Positions 21,397-31,753 of a stretch of 64,000 nucleotides of DNA are shown in pieces (position 1 is the first letter of the stretch; every line of letters begins with the position of its first letter). Source of the stretch: Prionace glauca (taxonomy: Eukaryota; Chordata; Chondrichthyes; Carcharhiniformes; Carcharhinidae); NCBI GenBank assembly GCA_037974335.1, contig CM075760.1, positions 8,491,432 through 8,555,431 of the forward strand, read 5' to 3'. Made by a program: the position numbers and the translations under genes. The notes under the pieces were generated by a model. It was not told the DNA's origin. It saw only the letters and a program-made list of their open reading frames with translations, and did no database searches.

Positions 21397-21963
21397 ATGA
21401 CGGACACATTATCCTTCATCATCCAGTACTTTCACGGACCAGAAAGCTATGAGATCTTCTTCGGAGCTTTCAACATGTCATCGATGGAGACGAACATCTG
21501 GTCAAGGCCTCCCCAGACCCCCAATACTTGCCTTCAGACAACCACACAACCTCAAATAGACAATTGTTGCAGCAAACGACCCAGCCTTCAGGAAAATAGC
21601 GATCTGGACATCAGATACAACCTCTGTAGGACGTGCCGGATCATCGACATGGATATCACCATCACAAATGAGGACACTATCCAGCAGGCATACGATACAT
21701 ACTCATGTGACTCGGTCAATGTGGTCAACCTTACACACTGCAGGAAAGGATGTCCCGAGGTGTGGTACATTGGTGAAACAATGCAGACGCTACGACATTG
21801 TATAAATAGATACCGCAGGACAATCACCAGGCAGGAGTGTCCCCTTCCTGTCGGAGAACAGGTCAGCAGTCAGGGGCATTCAATCTGTGACCATGGGTCA
21901 GCGTTCTCTAAGGCAGCTTTCAAGACACATGACAACACCAAATCACTGAGCAGAGACAGATAG
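21397..21963 (+). CDS. Penelope-like element GIY-YIG endonuclease fragment
   Basis: An open frame of 188 codons carries the C-terminal endonuclease of a PLE. Around residue 77 there is a CRTC pair; residues 104-112 read CDSVNVVNL, the place of the GIY strand; 124-129 read YIGETM, the YIG strand; then LRHCINRYR (132-140), PVGE (151-154) and GHSICDHGS (160-168), the usual order in PLE endonucleases. This enzyme nicks target DNA to prime reverse transcription. The reverse transcriptase is not present here, and the first 50 or so residues are not recognisable. It is a dead fragment inside an inverted repeat. Confidence 0.72.
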   Translation: MTDTLSFIIQYFHGPESYEIFFGAFNMSSMETNIWSRPPQTPNTCLQTTTQPQIDNCCSKRPSLQENSDLDIRYNLCRTCRIIDMDITITNEDTIQQAYDTYSCDSVNVVNLTHCRKGCPEVWYIGETMQTLRHCINRYRRTITRQECPLPVGEQVSSQGHSICDHGSAFSKAAFKTHDNTKSLSRDR

Positions 21964-22024
21964 CCAAGTTCTACATGTGTGAGGATGGTTTCAACCCAGA
22001 TCTTGGGTTCATGTCACATTACAT

Positions 22025-22352
22025 TTAAACCCCAACATTTGGCCTGAGCTTGCAAAATTTTACTAATTGTCATGGTTTGAGACAATGCATACCTCTTTAA
22101 CCTGTGATTATCTCCCTCCATTCGCTTTATCTGTAACTGTAAAGACTTGATTACCTGCAAATACTTCAATTGTAAACATTACCTTGCAATTCTTTCGATC
22201 TATGTAGGCCCTGTTTGTGAACTCTCCATTCACCTGATGAAGGAGCCGTGTTCCAAAAGTTCGTGCTACCAGACATAGCTGTTGGACTGTAACTTGGTAT
22301 TGTGAGACTTGTTTCTGTGACGACTCCAGTCCAATGCCGACATCTCTACTTC
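22025..22352 (+). repeat. PLE terminal repeat (pLTR) preceding a PLE start codon
   Basis: Holds TTGTCATGGTTTGAGACAAT, the hammerhead-like core (22234-22258), GTTGGACTGTAACTTGGTAT and CCAGTCCAATGCCGACATCT, ending directly at the ATG of the next frame. The same end occurs at 13355 (complement) and 30003. Confidence 0.7.
22234..22258 (+). ncRNA. Hammerhead-like core, PLE right arm
   Basis: CTGATGA (exact first box), hairpin AGGAGCCGTGTTCC (stem GGAGC/GTTCC with one G-T pair), then AAAA in place of GAAA, then GTTCGTGCTACC, where GTGCTA could give the short stem III and a CUA cleavage triplet. Confidence 0.58.
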
Positions 22353-22802
22353 ATGGCTATCACCAACAGCACAAACCATCGGTTCAAAGTGGAGAGGATC
22401 TTCAACGATATCACCCACATCAACACACAGATCATATTCCTACAAAATGCAAGAAAGCAAACAAGGACCCAAAAGGATACAGATCACGAACTCAGTCAAC
22501 ACGGCCTACAATACAGATTATGTCTAGAGACGTTGCCGTTGCACCTCTCACACACTCCTCAATCATCTTGTGCATTACTCTACAGCGGATGTCACCGCCT
22601 TGAAACTAAAATAGAGGCAATATTCTGAGCTTGTGCTCAGGATGCAGCAGACCAGAAATTAGAGGCCACCAAGCAGACAAGACAACAAAACTACACCAAC
22701 TACATGAACAACAAGAAGATGAAACTTGAGAAACTCGACATTCCCACCAGCAGCAACCAAGTCTTCCTCGGACCACAGTAGAAAACCATACCAATACAGT
22801 GA

Positions 22803-24945
22803 AGTCCATTGATAAGGTCCCCCATGCAAGACTTCTTGAGAAGGTGAGAGGGCATGGGATCCAAGGGCCTTTGGCCTTGTGGATCCAGAACTGGCTTGCC
22901 TGCAGAAGGCTGAGAGTGGTTGTGGATGGATCTTTTTCGGAATGGAGGTCAGTCACCAGTGGGGTGCCCCAGGGATCAGTTCTGAGACCCTTGCTGTTTG
23001 TCATTTTCATAAATGACCTGGATGAGGAAGTGGAGGGATGGGTTAGCAAGTTCGCTGATGACACGAAGGTCGGCGGTGTTGTGGATGGTCTGGAAGGATG
23101 CCAAAAGTTGCAGCAGGACATAGATAGGATGCAGGAATGGGCGGAGAAGTGGCAGATGGACTTCAACGCGGATAAATGTGTAGTCGTCCATTTCGGCAGA
23201 ACCAACGGGATGATGACCTGGAGGAGGGAACCGAGTGCAGGGTGTCGAAATTTGCTGATGACACCAAGATTGGGGGAAAGGCAAATTGTGCGGAGGGTGT
23301 GGAGAGTCTGCAGAAGGATCTAGATAGGCTGGGCGAATGGGCCAGGAAATGGCAAATGGAATTTAATGTTGGCAAGTGTGAGGTGGTCCACTTTGGTAGG
23401 AGGAATGGTAGGAAGGACTATTACTTACGGGGCGAAAAACTGCAGCAGGCGACGGTGCAGAGGGACCTCGGGGTCCTTGTGCATGAGTCGCAAAAACCCA
23501 GCTTGCAGGTGCAGCAGGTGGTCAGGAAGGCGAATGGGATGCTGGCCTTCATAGCGAAGGGGATTGAATATAAAAGTAGGGAGGTCTTGCTGCAGCTGTA
23601 TAGGGCATTGGTGAGGCCGCAGCTGGAGTACTGTGTGCAGTTTTGGGCGCCGCACCTGCGCAAAGATGTTTTGGCCCTGGAGGGAGTGCAGAGGAGGTTT
23701 ACTCGGCTGATACCGGAGTTGAGGGGATTGAGCTATGAGGAGAGGCTGAATAAACTAGGCTTGTACTCGTTAGAGTTTAGAAGAATGAGGGGAGATCTCA
23801 TTGAGACGTATAAGATGATGAATGGGATGGATAGGATAGAGGTGGAGAGACTGTTCCCGCTCAAAAAAGACAGTAGGACTAGGGGGCACAGCCTCAAGAT
23901 AAAGGGGGGGGGCGGTTTAGAACAGAGTTGAGGAGGAACTTCTTCACTCAAAGGGTGGTGAATCTCTGGAATTCTCTGCCCGTTGAAGTGGTGGAGGCTG
24001 CCTCGCTAAATATTTTTAAGAAACGGGTTGATGGGTTTTTGATAAGAGAAGGGATTAAGGGTTATGGGGAGAGGGCGGGAAGGTGGAGCTGAGTCACGAC
24101 AGATCAGCCATGATCTTATTGAATGGCGGGGCAGGCTCGAAGGGCCAGATGGCCTACTCCTGCTCCTATTTCTTATGTTCTTATGTTCTTATGTTCTTAA
24201 GGGCAGGGGTCTTAGTAGCGTTGAAGAGCAGAAGGATCTCGGGGTCCGGGTTCACAGGACTCTTAAATCGGCCTCGCAGGTGGAGGAGGTGGTCAAGAAG
24301 GTGTATGGTGTACTGGCCTTCATTAATCGAGGGGTTGAGTTTAGGAGTCGGGAGGTAATGCTGCAACTTTACAGAACCCTCGTCAGGCCTCATTTGGAGT
24401 ACTGTGCGCAGTTCTGGTCGCCTCACTATAGGAAAGACGTAGAAGCTATTGAAAGGGTGCAGAGGAGATTTACAAGGACGTTGCCTGGACTGGGAGGCAT
24501 GCCTTATGAAGATAGGTTGAGGGAGCTGGGACTCTTTTCCCTGGAGAGGCGAAGGTTGAGAGGCGACCTGATAGAAGTTTATAAAATGTTGAGAGGAATA
24601 GATAGGGTGGACTCTCAGACGCTATTTCCCCGGGTTGAAATGGTCGCTACGTGAGGACACAGATTTAAGGTGCGGGGAGGGAAGTACAGAGGTGATGTTA
24701 GGGGTAAGTTTTTCACTCAGAGGGTGGTGAGTGAATGGAATCGGCTGCCGTCGTCGGTGGTGGAGGCAAACTCGCTGGGGTCTTTTAAAAGACTTCTGGA
24801 TGAGTATATGGGGTTTAATGGGATTGGGGGTTATAGATAGGTCTATAGATTGGTGGGGTTGATGCGATCGGCGCAACTCGAGGGCCGAAGGGCCTGTTTG
24901 TGCTGTAATGTTCTATGTTCTATGTTCCATGTTCTATGTTCTATG
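22803..24945 (+). mobile_element. CR1-like LINE, subfamily C, host of a nested LINE
   Basis: Starts in the RT at KSIDKVPHARLLEKVRGHG (near 22803), passes [14 protein letters not shown] and FADDTKVGG, is interrupted at about 23210 and resumes at about 24199 with LKGRGLSSVEEQKDLGVRVH through RRRLRGDLIEVYKML to the 3' end at 24945, which is a (TATGTTC)n tail. One in-frame stop at 24652-24654 follows RVEMVAT. Roughly 20 bp of the element are missing at the nested insertion site when compared with the copy at 60057-62275. Confidence 0.9.
23211..24198 (+). mobile_element. CR1-like LINE, subfamily A, nested in subfamily C
   Basis: 5'-truncated at [20 protein letters not shown] and open to 23931, where a poly-G length change in the GGGG run near 23906 shifts the frame; ends at the (TTCTTATG)n tail at 24198. 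Very similar to the other A copies, so it entered late, after subfamily C and after the PLE below it. Confidence 0.93.
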
Positions 24946-25148
24946 TCAACTTGCCGGACTACACCCTTCAACCAGATGAAGTCGAAGTTCTCAGTCGAGG
25001 ACCCAATTTCTGCCTCACTAACAAAATGGATCCATTGGTCATGCAGCAGAAGGAGAGAAAAAACATCAGTCGAATGAGGCTCAGGCAGCCCTTCGACAAG
25101 CCCCTTGAGGCTAACAGCCAACCCAATGAGACAACCAGATTATCTCAG

Positions 25149-25173
25149 CTGATGAAGGAGCAGGCCTCCAAAA
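25149..25173 (+). ncRNA. Hammerhead-like core, PLE 3' end
   Basis: CTGATGA, hairpin AGGAGCAGGCCTCC, then AAAA and GTTCACAATCACAAATAAAA leading into CTACTGGACTTTAAGCTGG, which matches the GTTGGACTTTAACCTGG end of the family. Confidence 0.55.
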
Positions 25174-25214
25174 GTTCACAATCACAAATAAAACTACTGG
25201 ACTTTAAGCTGGTT

Positions 25215-25560
25215 TAGCAATCAAATACCTGTTTGACTGAAAATGTCGTTTAGCAATCCTGACTCTGGCTGAGGCGGTCGCTCTACGTTCCAGTTCCTTA
25301 CATGATGATGTGGTCAGATATGGAATTAGTCTCTGATTGGCTGAGTTGGCTGCTTGGCCAACTAGTCCCTTATTGGCTGAAGCAGTCATTTAGCGATCTA
25401 ACCTCTGATTGGCTGAGGTTGCCGTTTAGCAGTCCTGTCTCTGATTGGCTCTGACAGTTGTTAGAAATCTAGTCTTTGATTGTCTGAGATGGTAAGTTAT
25501 TGACCCAGTCGATTATTGGCTGAGGACGTCAGTTAATCATCCCGGGCTTATTGGATGTCA
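25215..25560. repeat. Degenerate 36-40 bp repeat with ATTGG boxes
   Basis: TCTGATTGGCTGAG or TTATTGGCTGAG recurs at about 25333, 25372, 25404, 25440, 25475, 25512 and 25550, often followed by GTTTAGCAATC-like text. ATTGG is the reverse of CCAAT, the NF-Y site. The array ends exactly at the 3' end of GPCR pseudogene C. Confidence 0.7.
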
Positions 25561-25561
25561 C

Positions 25562-26456
25562 TCAGTTTTGTCTCTTCATTAAATTAGTATTTGCTATACA
25601 CGGATATTTCACCGCGATTCTGATCTGCTCCCTGAATTTGGATTGAGCCACTGCATAAATAAATATGTTTGTGCAGCAATTTAAATCCCGCAGGATAAAT
25701 CCGACTATTTGGAATGTATATTCAGGAATAGTGAGATACATTAATCTTCTCACATCTACATAGAAAAATTTCACAACATAAACCGACCAGAGCAGAATGA
25801 AAGCTCCGGATACGCTAAAGAGCAAAATCATTGACTTCCTTCTGCTTTCCATTTCAGGGTCTCTGCGATTATATCCTTTACTCTGAGCCCTCAGACCCTT
25901 CCGCACTCGACTGGTCATTAAAATGTGACTGACTGTTAGAGCATTAATCAACAAGATTAAACTGAACGGGAGCAGTGGGATTAAAACCTGATTAAACCAG
26001 TTAAAACCAATCCACCCGGGATCAGTCCAAACGCTTGGCTTGGCATTGCAGCCCCACTCGGCATGGTCGATTGTCAGTTGAGGTTCAATTACAAAGTAGA
26101 AGGGAATGTTTTTCACTCAGAGCAGGATGCCAGTTGTTGCCAGAACCACAGCTGCAGTTTTGCCAGTGCAATATTTAGCTTTCATTTTTTGGCAGCGAAT
26201 GGCCACAAATCGATCAAAGGAGAAAGTGACAGTGAACCAGACAGAACAGTCTGCAGCTGCAGTCTCCAGGACAGCTTTAACCCGACATACTGATGTGAGG
26301 GACAGGAAATTCAGGGGGAAATAATAATTATTTATGTAGTTGAGGATAGGGTTTATGATGATGAACAGTAGATCCACCAGGCCACCAGGTAGCGAGTTGT
26401 GCAGGTGGAGAGGCCACACTTTCCCCGACTCAGGATCACAATTCCCAGTAAATTAA
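25562..26456 (-). pseudogene. GPR139-like receptor C, broken exon 2
   Basis: Same exon as in genes A and B: TM1 end (NLLGIVILSRGKCGLSTCTTRY), TM3 with FDRFVAIRC, TM5-TM7 (LINALTVSHI, RRKSMILLFSVSGAFILLWS, CCTNIFIYAVAQSKFREQI). A small deletion after LVA in TM2 shifts the frame (about 10 bp lost compared with A and B), and an in-frame TGA replaces the cysteine codon in the TM4 region (GILL-stop-VKNIPF, about 26117-26119). The acceptor CAG (26457-26459) with its pyrimidine tract is duplicated about 38 bp upstream. No exon 1 was found. It is more diverged from A and B than they are from each other, so it is an older paralog. Confidence 0.83.
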
Positions 26457-27302
26457 CTGTCATAGAAAAAAAACAAGGGAAAATTAACTGTCATAGAAAA
26501 AAAACAAAACCTGAAAATTAGTGACAACAAATCTGAATATTTCTCCATCTCTGAACCGACAATAAGGAGAAGATTTCAGCATCAATCTAACGGGCAGGAG
26601 TTTCCTGTGTGGTGCTGTTGTTCGAGGAGTTCAGTTCAAGACTGAACTGCAGACTGGTAACATCCAATACACCATTCCTGGTTAATCGGGGCAGGGGATC
26701 AGAAATCTGTGAATTACACTTCTATCAATTTGATGGAGCACATCTGCAAATTCTGATTAGACAAATATTACTGAGAGGTTGGATTTCTCATCTGATCTGT
26801 GTTACAGGGTTAGCTGACACAGGGCGGGTTTTCTAATTAGACCCGAAATGGAAAGAAGTATGTCAGAGATTGGCAATACAATCTGCCATCTGTTCCTACA
26901 CACAGTTGTAAAAGACCACAGCAGATTGAATACTTCTTTAGACGGGTCAGCTGATTGATTTTGATGTCACTTCAGGATTGTTCGTTCTCTTCCTCAATCT
27001 GTTATTTCCCCCCAGTTTGTCCTGGTTCTAGTTTCCAGATTCCTTGTTCTGGTTGTCTCTCTTTCCATTCTTGTCTCCCTGTCTCTACATCTCCCCTATT
27101 TCTTTCCTAATCTGACTCTTGCCATCTTATTCCTTTCACCCTTTTCAGTTTTCTTCCCCGATCTCCAGGTTTCTGTCCCATCCAACCTCTTTCCATTCTT
27201 AACTCGAAGTCCAGCTTTTTCTCCGTATTTATCCATCTCTCTTCAAACATTTCTCGCTCACTTCCCCCATAGCTATTCTGCCCCTCTCTCCTACTGTTTA
27301 AA
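26457..27302. other. Unassigned; partly pyrimidine-rich
   Basis: About 850 bp. 26448-26510 contains a short direct duplication (AATTAACTGTCATAGAAAAA); 27030-27290 is CT-rich. No first exon with a YYPxLAIIGVP end and GTAAGT donor was found for receptor C. Confidence 0.4.
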
Positions 27303-27657
27303 ATAGAATCAAAGAAGATAGTAACAGGAGGAGGCCATTTGGCCCTTCGAGCCTGCTCCGCTATTAATCACAATCATGGCTGATCATCCAACTGAATAGC
27401 CTAAGGCTGCTTTCTTCCCAAAAATTTCCATCCCATTCAGCCCAAATGCTATATCTAGTCGCCTTTTTAATCACATTTTGACATCATGTGTTTCCTGCAG
27501 TAATGAATTTCACAATCTCACAACTGTTGAAGAATTGGCTCCACATCCCTGTCTTAACCCTGTTTACCCTGTTTCCTCAGACTGTTACCCCTGGTTCAGG
27601 CCACTCTCACCATCGGAAACATCTGTTGTCACCCTGTTAGAATTTTATGAGTCTGTA
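27303..27657 (-). mobile_element. CR1-like LINE 3' end, old
   Basis: Antisense 3' end: GAGGAGGCCATTTGGCCCTTCGAGCCTGCTCC with ATCATGGCTGATCATCC, then diverged sequence of the RT C-terminal region (CACAATCTCACAACTGTTGA). Only about 350 bp. Confidence 0.7.
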
Positions 27658-27687
27658 TGAAATGGTATCAATGGCTGATATTCTGGG

Positions 27688-28072
27688 TGTTATTCTGATT
27701 GGCGATTGGTGACTAGTGGAGTGCCCCAGGGATCGGTGCTGGGGCCTCAGCTATTTACATTTATATGGATGATCTGGACTAGGGGGCTGAGTGTAGGGTG
27801 ACGAAATTTGCTGATGACACGAAGATGAGTGGAAAAGCAAGTTGCGTGGAGGGTGTGGAAAGTCTGCAGAGGGAGCTGGATAGGGTGAGCGATTGGGCGA
27901 GGACGTAGCAGATGGAGTATAATGTTCGCAAGTGTGAGGTTATCCACTTTGGCAGAAATAATAGTAGGAGGGAGTACTATCTAAAAAGCGAAAAGCTGCA
28001 GCATGCTACAGTGCAGAGGGACCTGGGGGTCCTTGTGCATGAGTCGCAAAAACCCAGTCTGCAGTTGTCAGG
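27688..28072 (+). mobile_element. CR1-like LINE fragment close to subfamily A
   Basis: RT palm: [13 protein letters not shown] around 27714-27752, ADDTKMSGKA near 27812, then MEYNVRKCEVIHFGRNNSRR and RDLGVLVHESQKPSLQ. Both ends are truncated. It is more diverged than the other A copies (KMSGKA, NSRREYYLKSEK). Confidence 0.85.
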
Positions 28073-28292
28073 AAGGAATCTGCAGCCCCATCCCAAACTG
28101 AGAGAGGGAGTTGAGTAGCTTCTGGACGCTGAGAATGGGACAGGAGATGGGGGTCGGGGAGGACGAACATTTTATACAGGTTTCGAAGATTTTGTTTGTA
28201 GATCTCTATCTTTTTTCCATTTCAAATTTCTGCCTGATTTGAAGGAATGGGAGAAAGGGGACAGTAAGGAGACAAAAAAGAGAGAGGTGTAG

Positions 28293-28756
28293 AACGATAG
28301 AATCATACAGCGCAGGAGCACTTTGGCCAAATGTGTTTGCACCTGCACGCGATAAACAGTTAAAATCACATCTAACCCCATCTGTCAGCACTTGGCCCGT
28401 AGCACTGACGTATCAAGTGTTCAACCAGATACTTTTTAAAGTATGTGGAACAAATCGCTTCTCCCAACCTCCCATGCAGGTTATTCCAGACCGTCACTAC
28501 CTTCTGGGTTAAAAAAAGTTATTACTCACAACTCTCCCTCCCCTCACCTTGAACCTTGTACCCTGTGATTGACCATTCAACTCAGGGGAAGAACTCTTCC
28601 TTCTCCACTCTGTCCATCTGTCACATAATGTTGGACAACACGATCAGATTACACCTCAGTCATTTCTGTTCCAACGAAAACAAACCAAGCCTATCCAATC
28701 TCTTTTCATATCATTGATGTTCCATGCCAGGCAGCATCCTCGTGAATCTCCTCTAC
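28293..28756 (-). mobile_element. CR1-like LINE fragment (3' part)
   Basis: Antisense: ATCATACAGCGCAGGAGCAC (3' end), then TTCCAGACCGTCACTACC, AACCTTGTACCCTGTGATTG and CATCCTCGTGAATCTCCTCT. The match stops where a different LINE begins (28757), so it was probably interrupted by that insertion. Confidence 0.75.
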
Positions 28757-29855
28757 ATAAGAACATGAGAACAAGGAGCAGGGGTAGGCCACCTGGACCA
28801 TTGAGCCTGCTCCGCCATTCAATAAGATCATGGCTGATCTTTTCAAGGACTCAACTCCACTTACCCGCTCGCTCACCACAACCCTTAATTCCTTTACCTT
28901 TCTAAAATATGTCTATTATTGTCTTAAAACATTTCAATGAGGTGGCCTCAACTGCTTCACTGGGCAGGAATTCTGCAGATTCTCAAATTTTTGTGTGAGA
29001 AGTTCCTCCTCAACACAGTCCTTCGTCTGCTTCACCTTATTTTGAGGCTATGCCCCCTAGTTCTAGTTTCATCCGCCAGTGGAAACAATTTCCCTGCTTC
29101 CATAATATCTATTCTCTTCATATTCTTATGTTTCGATAAGATCACCTCTCATTCTTCTGAATTCCAGTAAGTATAGCCCAGTCTCTCCTCATAAGCCAAA
29201 CCTCTCAACTCCGCAATCAACCCAGTGAATCTCCTCTGCACCCTCTCCAGAGCCAGTATATCCTTTGCCAGTACATCCACCTCGTGCAATCACCTTCCTC
29301 CAATAAAGTAGCGACCGGAATTGCATATGGCACTATAGTTGTGGCCTCACTAATTTTCTATACAACTCCAACATGACTTCTCCGCTTTGGTAATCTATGG
29401 CACAAGTGATAATGGTAAGTGCTCCATACTTTTACACCGCACTACGAAAATGCCCTGCTTTCAGAGTTCTGCGAATAACCACGTCAAGGTTCCTTTGTTC
29501 CGTTGAACTTCCTCGTATCCTACCATACATTTTGTACTTCGTTGTAAAAATGCTCAATTCAAATTCTATTATCTCACACTTTTCAGGGCGATATACCACC
29601 TGCCACTGATCTGCATATTTGAGCATTTCATCTATATCTTTTTGTAGCCCAATGCACAGCGCACTCTATTAGGCACTCTTCCATTTTTTTGTTGTTATCA
29701 GCAAAATTACTAATCATACCCGCGACAGAGTCATCATTGTGATATTTGCATTATTTCTGATAAATAGGGGGCCAGCACAGATCTCTATTGTACACCACTG
29801 GTCTCTGGCTTGCAGTCAGTAAAACAGTTCTTTATTATCACCCTCTGCTTCAAAA
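28757..29855 (-). mobile_element. CR1-like LINE, moderately old
   Basis: Antisense: 3' end TAAGAACATGAGAACAAGGA, CCGCCATTCAATAAGATCAT, then RT C-terminal to palm region; near 29430-29626 the minus strand reads LKYADQWQVVYRPEKCEIIEF, the region after the FADDT motif. Resembles subfamily A but clearly diverged. Confidence 0.82.
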
Positions 29856-30103
29856 ACTGGGTCAATGTTGAATACATTTTATCAAATTACCTAGTATCCT
29901 ATGTGAATTAACATTCTTTACACGTCTCCCACACAGGACGTTGCCAATGCTTTGCAGCAATCCATATAAACCAGCTAGTTTCTTCTGGCATCTTTCTGAA
30001 CATGATGTGGGTATGCCGGCGTTGGACTGGCGTAAACACAGTAAAAAGTCTGGCAACACCAGGTTTTAGTCCAACCGATTTATTTGATAATAGACTCACA
30101 AGC

Positions 30104-30127
30104 TTTCGAGGTTTCCCTCTTCGTCAG
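30104..30127 (-). ncRNA. Hammerhead-like core, left arm
   Basis: Minus strand: CTGACGA, hairpin AGAGGGAAACCTC (GAGG/CCTC), GAAA, then GCTTGTGAGTC. Both conserved boxes are intact. Confidence 0.6.
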
Positions 30128-30606
30128 GTGAATGGAGAGTTCTGGCCTCAGACAGAGCATATAAAGCACAGACAGTTTAGAGATTACTGATTAGAATGTG
30201 AATCCTTACACCTAACCTGCTGTTCAAGTCTTAAAGTGACTGACAATGTGAGTAGAAGGAGCACTGATCACAGTTTACAGAGATGTGTATTGTCTCCAGA
30301 CAATACAGTAAGTGAGGTTTTGCAAACCCAGGCAAATCACGGGGGTTACAGATAGTGCGACATGAACCCAAGATCCCTTTTCATGTCTTTTCAAACCCTT
30401 GCCTGGGTTTGCAAAACCTCACTTACTGTGCTGTCTGGAGACAATACACATCTCTTTAACCTGTGATCTGTGCTCCTTCCACTCACATTGTCGACCACAT
30501 TAGGACTTGAACAGCAGGTTAGGTGAAAGGATTCGCATTCTAATCAGTAATCTTTAAACTGTCTGTGCTTTATATGCTCTGTCCGAGGCCAGAACTCTTC
30601 ATTCAC

Positions 30607-30632
30607 CTGACGAAGAGGGAGTCCCCTCGAAA
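30607..30632 (+). ncRNA. Hammerhead-like core, right arm
   Basis: Plus strand: CTGACGA, hairpin AGAGGGAGTCCCCTC (GAGGG/CCCTC), GAAA, then GCTTGTGAGT. Because the element is palindromic, either strand would give an RNA with this core. A LINE inserted 10 bp beyond GAAA. Confidence 0.6.
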
Positions 30633-30642
30633 GCTTGTGAGT

Positions 30643-31753
30643 ATAGAACATAGAACATTACAGCGCAGAACAGGCCCTTCGGCCCACGATGCTGCGCCGA
30701 CCAGTTACAAAAACAATGACCCCCAACCCAAACCAATCCCCTTTCGTCCATAAACCTATCAAACTAGGCGCATTTACAACTGCAGCAGGCAGGGCATTCC
30801 AATCCCTCACCACCCGCTGGGTAAAGAACCTACCCCTGACATCCGTCCTGTAGCTACCCCCCCCCCCTTAATTTAAAGCCATGCCCCCGCGTGCTAGCTT
30901 TCTCCATCCGAGGAAAAAGGCTATCACTGTCCACCCTATCTAAACCTCTAATCATCTTATATGTTTCAATAAGATCCCGTCTTAGCCGCCTTCTTTCCAA
31001 CGAAAACAACCCCAGATCCCTCAGTCTCTCCTCATAGGATCTCTCCACCATCCCAGGCAACATCCTAGTAAACCTCCTCTGCACCCTCTCCAAAGCCTCC
31101 ACATCCTTCCTGTAATGTGGGGACCAGAACAGCACACAGTACTCCAAGTGCGGCCCTACCTGAGTAGTGTACAGTTGCAACATGACGCTGCGACTCTTAA
31201 ATTCAATCCCCCTACTAATAAACGTCAAGATACCGTACGCCTTCTTAACAACCTTATCTACTTGATTCCCAACTTTCAGGGATCTATGTACACATACAGC
31301 TAGATCCCTCTGTTCATCCACACTATTCAAAGTCCTCCCGTTAGCCCTATACTCAACACATCTGTTGCTCCTACCGAAGTAAATTACCTCACACTTCTCC
31401 GCATTAAATTCCATCCGCCACCTCTCGGCCCAGCTCTGCAACTATCTAAGTCTCGCTGCAGACTATGACACCCTTCCTCACAATCTACCACACCTCCGAC
31501 TTTAGTGTCATCAGCAAAATTACTAATCCACCCAACTATACCCCCATCCAGATCATCATTAAAGATTACAAACAGCAGTGGCCCCAAAACAGACCCCTGA
31601 GGCACACCACTCGTAATCGAACTCCATGATGAATATTTACCATCAACCACCACCCTCTGTCTCCTATCTGATAGCCAATTTCTGATCCAATTTCCTAGAT
31701 TACCCACAATCCCATACATCTGCATTTTCTGCAGAAGCCTACCATGGTGAACG
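30643..31753 (-). mobile_element. CR1-like LINE, subfamily B, nested in the PLE palindrome
   Basis: Antisense, 5'-truncated at [20 protein letters not shown] (near 31750). RT palm [17 protein letters not shown] and FADDTKVGG present, then [19 protein letters not shown]. The frame shifts once near 31440 and is otherwise open to about 30854. The 3' end is an (ATAGAAC)n tail. Very similar to the copy at 33345-36008. Confidence 0.92.

Larger units (their letters stand above)
20882..22354. mobile_element. Penelope-like element as a 1.5-kb inverted repeat
   Basis: The left arm (about 20882-21360) is the reverse complement of the right arm (about 21845-22354): both contain the terminal repeat, the GAACTTGGCTATC/GATAGCCAAGTTC region and the end of the endonuclease. 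The unique centre (about 21361-21845) holds the GIY-YIG segment in plus sense. The right arm runs into the ATG of a following PLE frame at 22353. Hammerhead-like cores lie in both arms. Snap-back or inverted copies are a known product of PLE insertion; the arms differ by many substitutions, so it is not recent. Confidence 0.8.
22353..25200 (+). mobile_element. PLE 5' coding part, split by nested LINEs, RT deleted
   Basis: The frame starts at 22353 (MAITNSTNHRFKVERIFNDI) right after the terminal repeat. A basic, coiled-coil-like stretch follows (KLEATKQTRQQNYTNYMNNK region near 22660-22720). It is interrupted by a CR1 LINE (22803-24945) and resumes at about 24946 with VNLPDYTLQPDEVEVLSRG and ISRMRLRQPF, the block found just before the RT domain in PLEs. 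It then passes straight to the 3' terminal repeat with a hammerhead-like core at 25149-25173. The RT and endonuclease are absent, by internal deletion. Confidence 0.68.

Noticed and set aside
21588-21827. 79-codon minus-strand frame
   Set aside because: Antisense shadow of the PLE endonuclease segment.
24622-24876. 84-codon minus-strand frame beside the LINE C 3' end
   Set aside because: Shadow of the LINE RT C-terminus in antisense.
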